Assembly: GCF_002094855.1 (NCBI RefSeq)
Contig: NZ_ARYN01000016.1
Coordinates: 1 to 64,000 of the forward strand
Direction: 5' to 3'
Origin: Zunongwangia atlantica 22II14-10F7
GTDB lineage: Bacteria; Bacteroidota; Bacteroidia; Flavobacteriales; Flavobacteriaceae
Length of the DNA: 64,000 nt
Both the position numbers and the translations under genes were made by a program. Under the pieces are notes generated by a model, which did not search any database, was not told the DNA's origin, and saw nothing but the letters and a program-made list of their open reading frames with translations. Positions 62,351-64,000 of the stretch are shown piece after piece. Each line of letters begins with the position of its first letter. The first letter of the stretch is position 1.

Positions 62351-63049
62351 ATGGGAAAAAATATTCTACTTATTGGAGGCTCTACCGGAATTGGATTTGA
62401 AATTGCTAAGAAACTTCACAAAGATCATCATATCTATATTGCTTCGCGAAAAAAAGCTGATCTTGAAAATCTAGAAGTTACACATTTTGAATTCGATGTT
62501 CTTAAAGATAATATTTCTTCTCTTGATCTTCCTGAAAAATTAGACGGACTAGTTTACTGCCCGGGAAGTATAAATCTAAAACCTTTTAAAATGCTAAAAC
62601 CAAAAGATTTTGAAGAGGAAATGCAACTCAATTTCTTTGGTTTAATTAAAGTTGTAAACGCTTTAATGCCGAAACTAAAATCGGCAAACCAGGCTAGTCT
62701 TGTATTTTTTAGCAGTGTTGCGGTGAAAGTTGGTATGCCTTTTCACACCAGTGTTGCGGCCGCGAAAGGAGCTATTGAAGGCTTCGCTAAATCGCTGGCC
62801 GCCGAGTATGCGCCAAGTATAAGAGTAAACGTAGTTTCTCCTTCTTTAACCGATACTCCGCTTGCCGAAAAGCTTCTGAATAACGAAAAGAAAAAAGAAA
62901 AGATGGATCAACGACATCCACTAAAACGTGTAGGGACCACGGCTGATATTGCAAATATTTCCGCATTCATATTAAGTGAAGAAAGTAGCTGGATTACAGG
63001 CCAGGTTCTTGGTGTAGATGGCGGACTTTCAACACTAAACATTCAATAA
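62351..63049 (+). CDS. Short-chain dehydrogenase/reductase-like protein lacking the catalytic Tyr
   Basis: 232 residues, a classical SDR in length. The nucleotide motif GGSTGIG (9-15), Asn94 (QLNFFGLI) and Ser121/Ser122 (VFFSSVA) are in place, as is the C-terminal GQVLGVDGG. The usual YxxxK reads V135-A-A-A-K139, so the catalytic Tyr is replaced by Val while Lys is retained. It may bind NAD(P) without ordinary dehydrogenase chemistry, or use another residue. It lies between the SRPBCC and photolyase genes, sharing one base with the latter (TAATG). Confidence 0.88.
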   Translation: MGKNILLIGGSTGIGFEIAKKLHKDHHIYIASRKKADLENLEVTHFEFDVLKDNISSLDLPEKLDGLVYCPGSINLKPFKMLKPKDFEEEMQLNFFGLIKVVNALMPKLKSANQASLVFFSSVAVKVGMPFHTSVAAAKGAIEGFAKSLAAEYAPSIRVNVVSPSLTDTPLAEKLLNNEKKKEKMDQRHPLKRVGTTADIANISAFILSEESSWITGQVLGVDGGLSTLNIQ

Positions 63050-64000
63050 TGAGTAAAGACAAAATAAATATATTTTGGTTTCGTAGAGATTTAAGATTAG
63101 ACGACAATGTAGGTTTTTTGGCTGCCTTAAAAGAAAAGCATCCGGTTTTACCAATTTTTATATTTGATCCTGAAATTTTAGATAGCTTACCTGAAGATGA
63201 TGCAAGAGTGACCTTTATTTTTGAAACGCTACAGGATATGAGAAGTGAGCTTCAGGATAATCATAGTTCATCTCTTGCTATGTATCATGGTAAACCTGAA
63301 GAAGTCTTCAAAAAACTACTGAAAGATTATAATGTCGGTAAAGTCTTTACTAATCGCGATTACGAGCCTTACGCCAAAGATCGTGATGAAAAAATTCAGA
63401 AATTATTAGAAGAAAATGATGCTGATTTTGAGACTTTTAAAGATCAGGTTATTTTTGAAAAAGATGAAATTGTAAAAGGTGATGGTGATCCTTATGTAGT
63501 TTACACACCATACATGAAAACCTGGATGCAACATTATAAAGATTTAGATCTAAAAATACATTATACCAGTCAGTACTTAGATAATCTTATCAAGAATACT
63601 AGACTTCCAAACTTAAGTTTAAGCGATATAGGCTTTAAAAAATCTTCATTGAAAGTGCCCAATTTCGATACTACGCCAACGCTTATTCAGGAATATGAAG
63701 CTACCAGAAATATTCCTTCAAAATCAGGCACCAGCCGATTAGGTCCGCATCTTCGATTTGGTACTGTAAGCGTAAGAAAAATGGTAAAAAAAGCCGATAA
63801 CGAAAAAAATAAAACCTTCTTGCAGGAACTGGTATGGCGAGAGTTTTTTATGCAGGTTTTATATCACAATCCTTCTACCGTTACCAAAGCCTTTAAAAGT
63901 AAATACGACACTATAAAATGGCGCAATAATAAAGATGAATTTGAAAAATGGAAAGCAGGTAAAACAGGCTTTCCATTGGTTGATGCCGGTATGCGTGAAC
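63049..64000 (+). CDS. phrB: Deoxyribodipyrimidine photolyase/cryptochrome, 3' end outside window
   Basis: Partial: about 317 residues visible, cut by the window end. The N-terminal Rossmann-like antenna domain starts INIFWFRRDLRLDDN, the linker region runs to about 190, and the FAD domain begins with SGTSRLGPHLRFGTVSV and ELVWREFFMQVLYHNPS. Class I CPD photolyases use blue light and FADH- to split thymine dimers. The sequence favours a repair photolyase over a purely signalling cryptochrome, but the FAD domain is incomplete. Third gene of the SRPBCC-SDR-photolyase group. Confidence 0.94.
   Translation, partial: MSKDKINIFWFRRDLRLDDNVGFLAALKEKHPVLPIFIFDPEILDSLPEDDARVTFIFETLQDMRSELQDNHSSSLAMYHGKPEEVFKKLLKDYNVGKVFTNRDYEPYAKDRDEKIQKLLEENDADFETFKDQVIFEKDEIVKGDGDPYVVYTPYMKTWMQHYKDLDLKIHYTSQYLDNLIKNTRLPNLSLSDIGFKKSSLKVPNFDTTPTLIQEYEATRNIPSKSGTSRLGPHLRFGTVSVRKMVKKADNEKNKTFLQELVWREFFMQVLYHNPSTVTKAFKSKYDTIKWRNNKDEFEKWKAGKTGFPLVDAGMRE

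Noticed and set aside
62351-63049. The SDR protein as the missing sulfonolipid keto-reductase
   Set aside because: It is 34 kb from the sulfonolipid pair, lies in a photolyase cluster and lacks the catalytic Tyr needed for keto reduction.
1-64000. tRNA, rRNA, CRISPR arrays, insertion sequences, prophage, defence systems
   Set aside because: No cloverleaf-like or rRNA sequence, no regularly spaced repeats, no transposase or integrase and no recognisable phage or defence gene was seen in either strand.

Overview
The window is a stretch of Flavobacteriaceae (Bacteroidota) chromosome; the genus cannot be fixed from sequence alone. Pointers are the AT-rich DNA, the fused lpxC/fabZ gene, the fused cytochrome c maturation gene, PorX (regulator of type IX secretion), TonB-dependent receptors, DUF4249/DUF2911/DUF4834 proteins, near absence of Shine-Dalgarno sequences, and many promoters of the Bacteroidota form TTG-N17..21-TAnnTTTG. 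No rRNA, tRNA, CRISPR array, insertion sequence or prophage was seen.

Layout. 1-905: a BlaI-type repressor and the start of its M56 membrane metallopeptidase partner, behind a promoter covered by three operator-like dyads. 1036-7179: a leftward lipid A operon (HD hydrolase, lpxD, lpxC/fabZ, lpxA, efp, second LpxD-like acyltransferase). 7287-12000: rightward porX, tsaE, a 47-residue secreted peptide overlapping a membrane protein, an alanine dehydrogenase-like gene and a DUF4258 protein. 12124-17897: housekeeping and repair (bcp, an endonuclease III without its iron-sulfur cysteines, wrbA, an ECF sigma factor with a 50-residue downstream protein, uvrA). 18068-24935: a secreted protein with YD repeats and a cationic tail, then a leftward surface-glycan group (flippase, glycosyltransferase, YfhO, DUF4834).

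25043-34699: an outer-membrane protein, an alpha-oxoamine synthase beside a cysteine-synthase-like enzyme (the pair expected for sulfonolipid/capnine synthesis), oligopeptidase B, ybaB, threonine aldolase and a zinc metalloprotease. 35122-44944: prfB, an ArsC-family protein, an outer-membrane beta-barrel receptor, fumC and the ccsB-ccsA fusion. 45072-49516: DUF2520, kdsC, UbiA prenyltransferase and maf, then a lipoprotein with a small MscS channel. 49613-54884: PIG-L deacetylase, a 36-residue membrane peptide, a sodium:solute symporter and a Gfo/Idh/MocA oxidoreductase, tightly packed. 55015-61583: DUF2911, then a TonB-dependent receptor operon with a DUF4249 lipoprotein and a protein carrying a plug-like segment. 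61842-64000: SRPBCC protein, SDR protein and photolyase (cut by the window end).

Most of the window is core genome. The less ordinary signals are: a roughly 100-bp intergenic repeat (four copies, same orientation, three of them at the U-tract end of a terminator); two start codons buried in strong hairpins (sigma factor and beta-barrel receptor); the probable sulfonolipid gene pair; several unlisted small genes; and three enzymes lacking expected catalytic or cofactor residues. Functional statements rest on family recognition by eye; no database search was possible.
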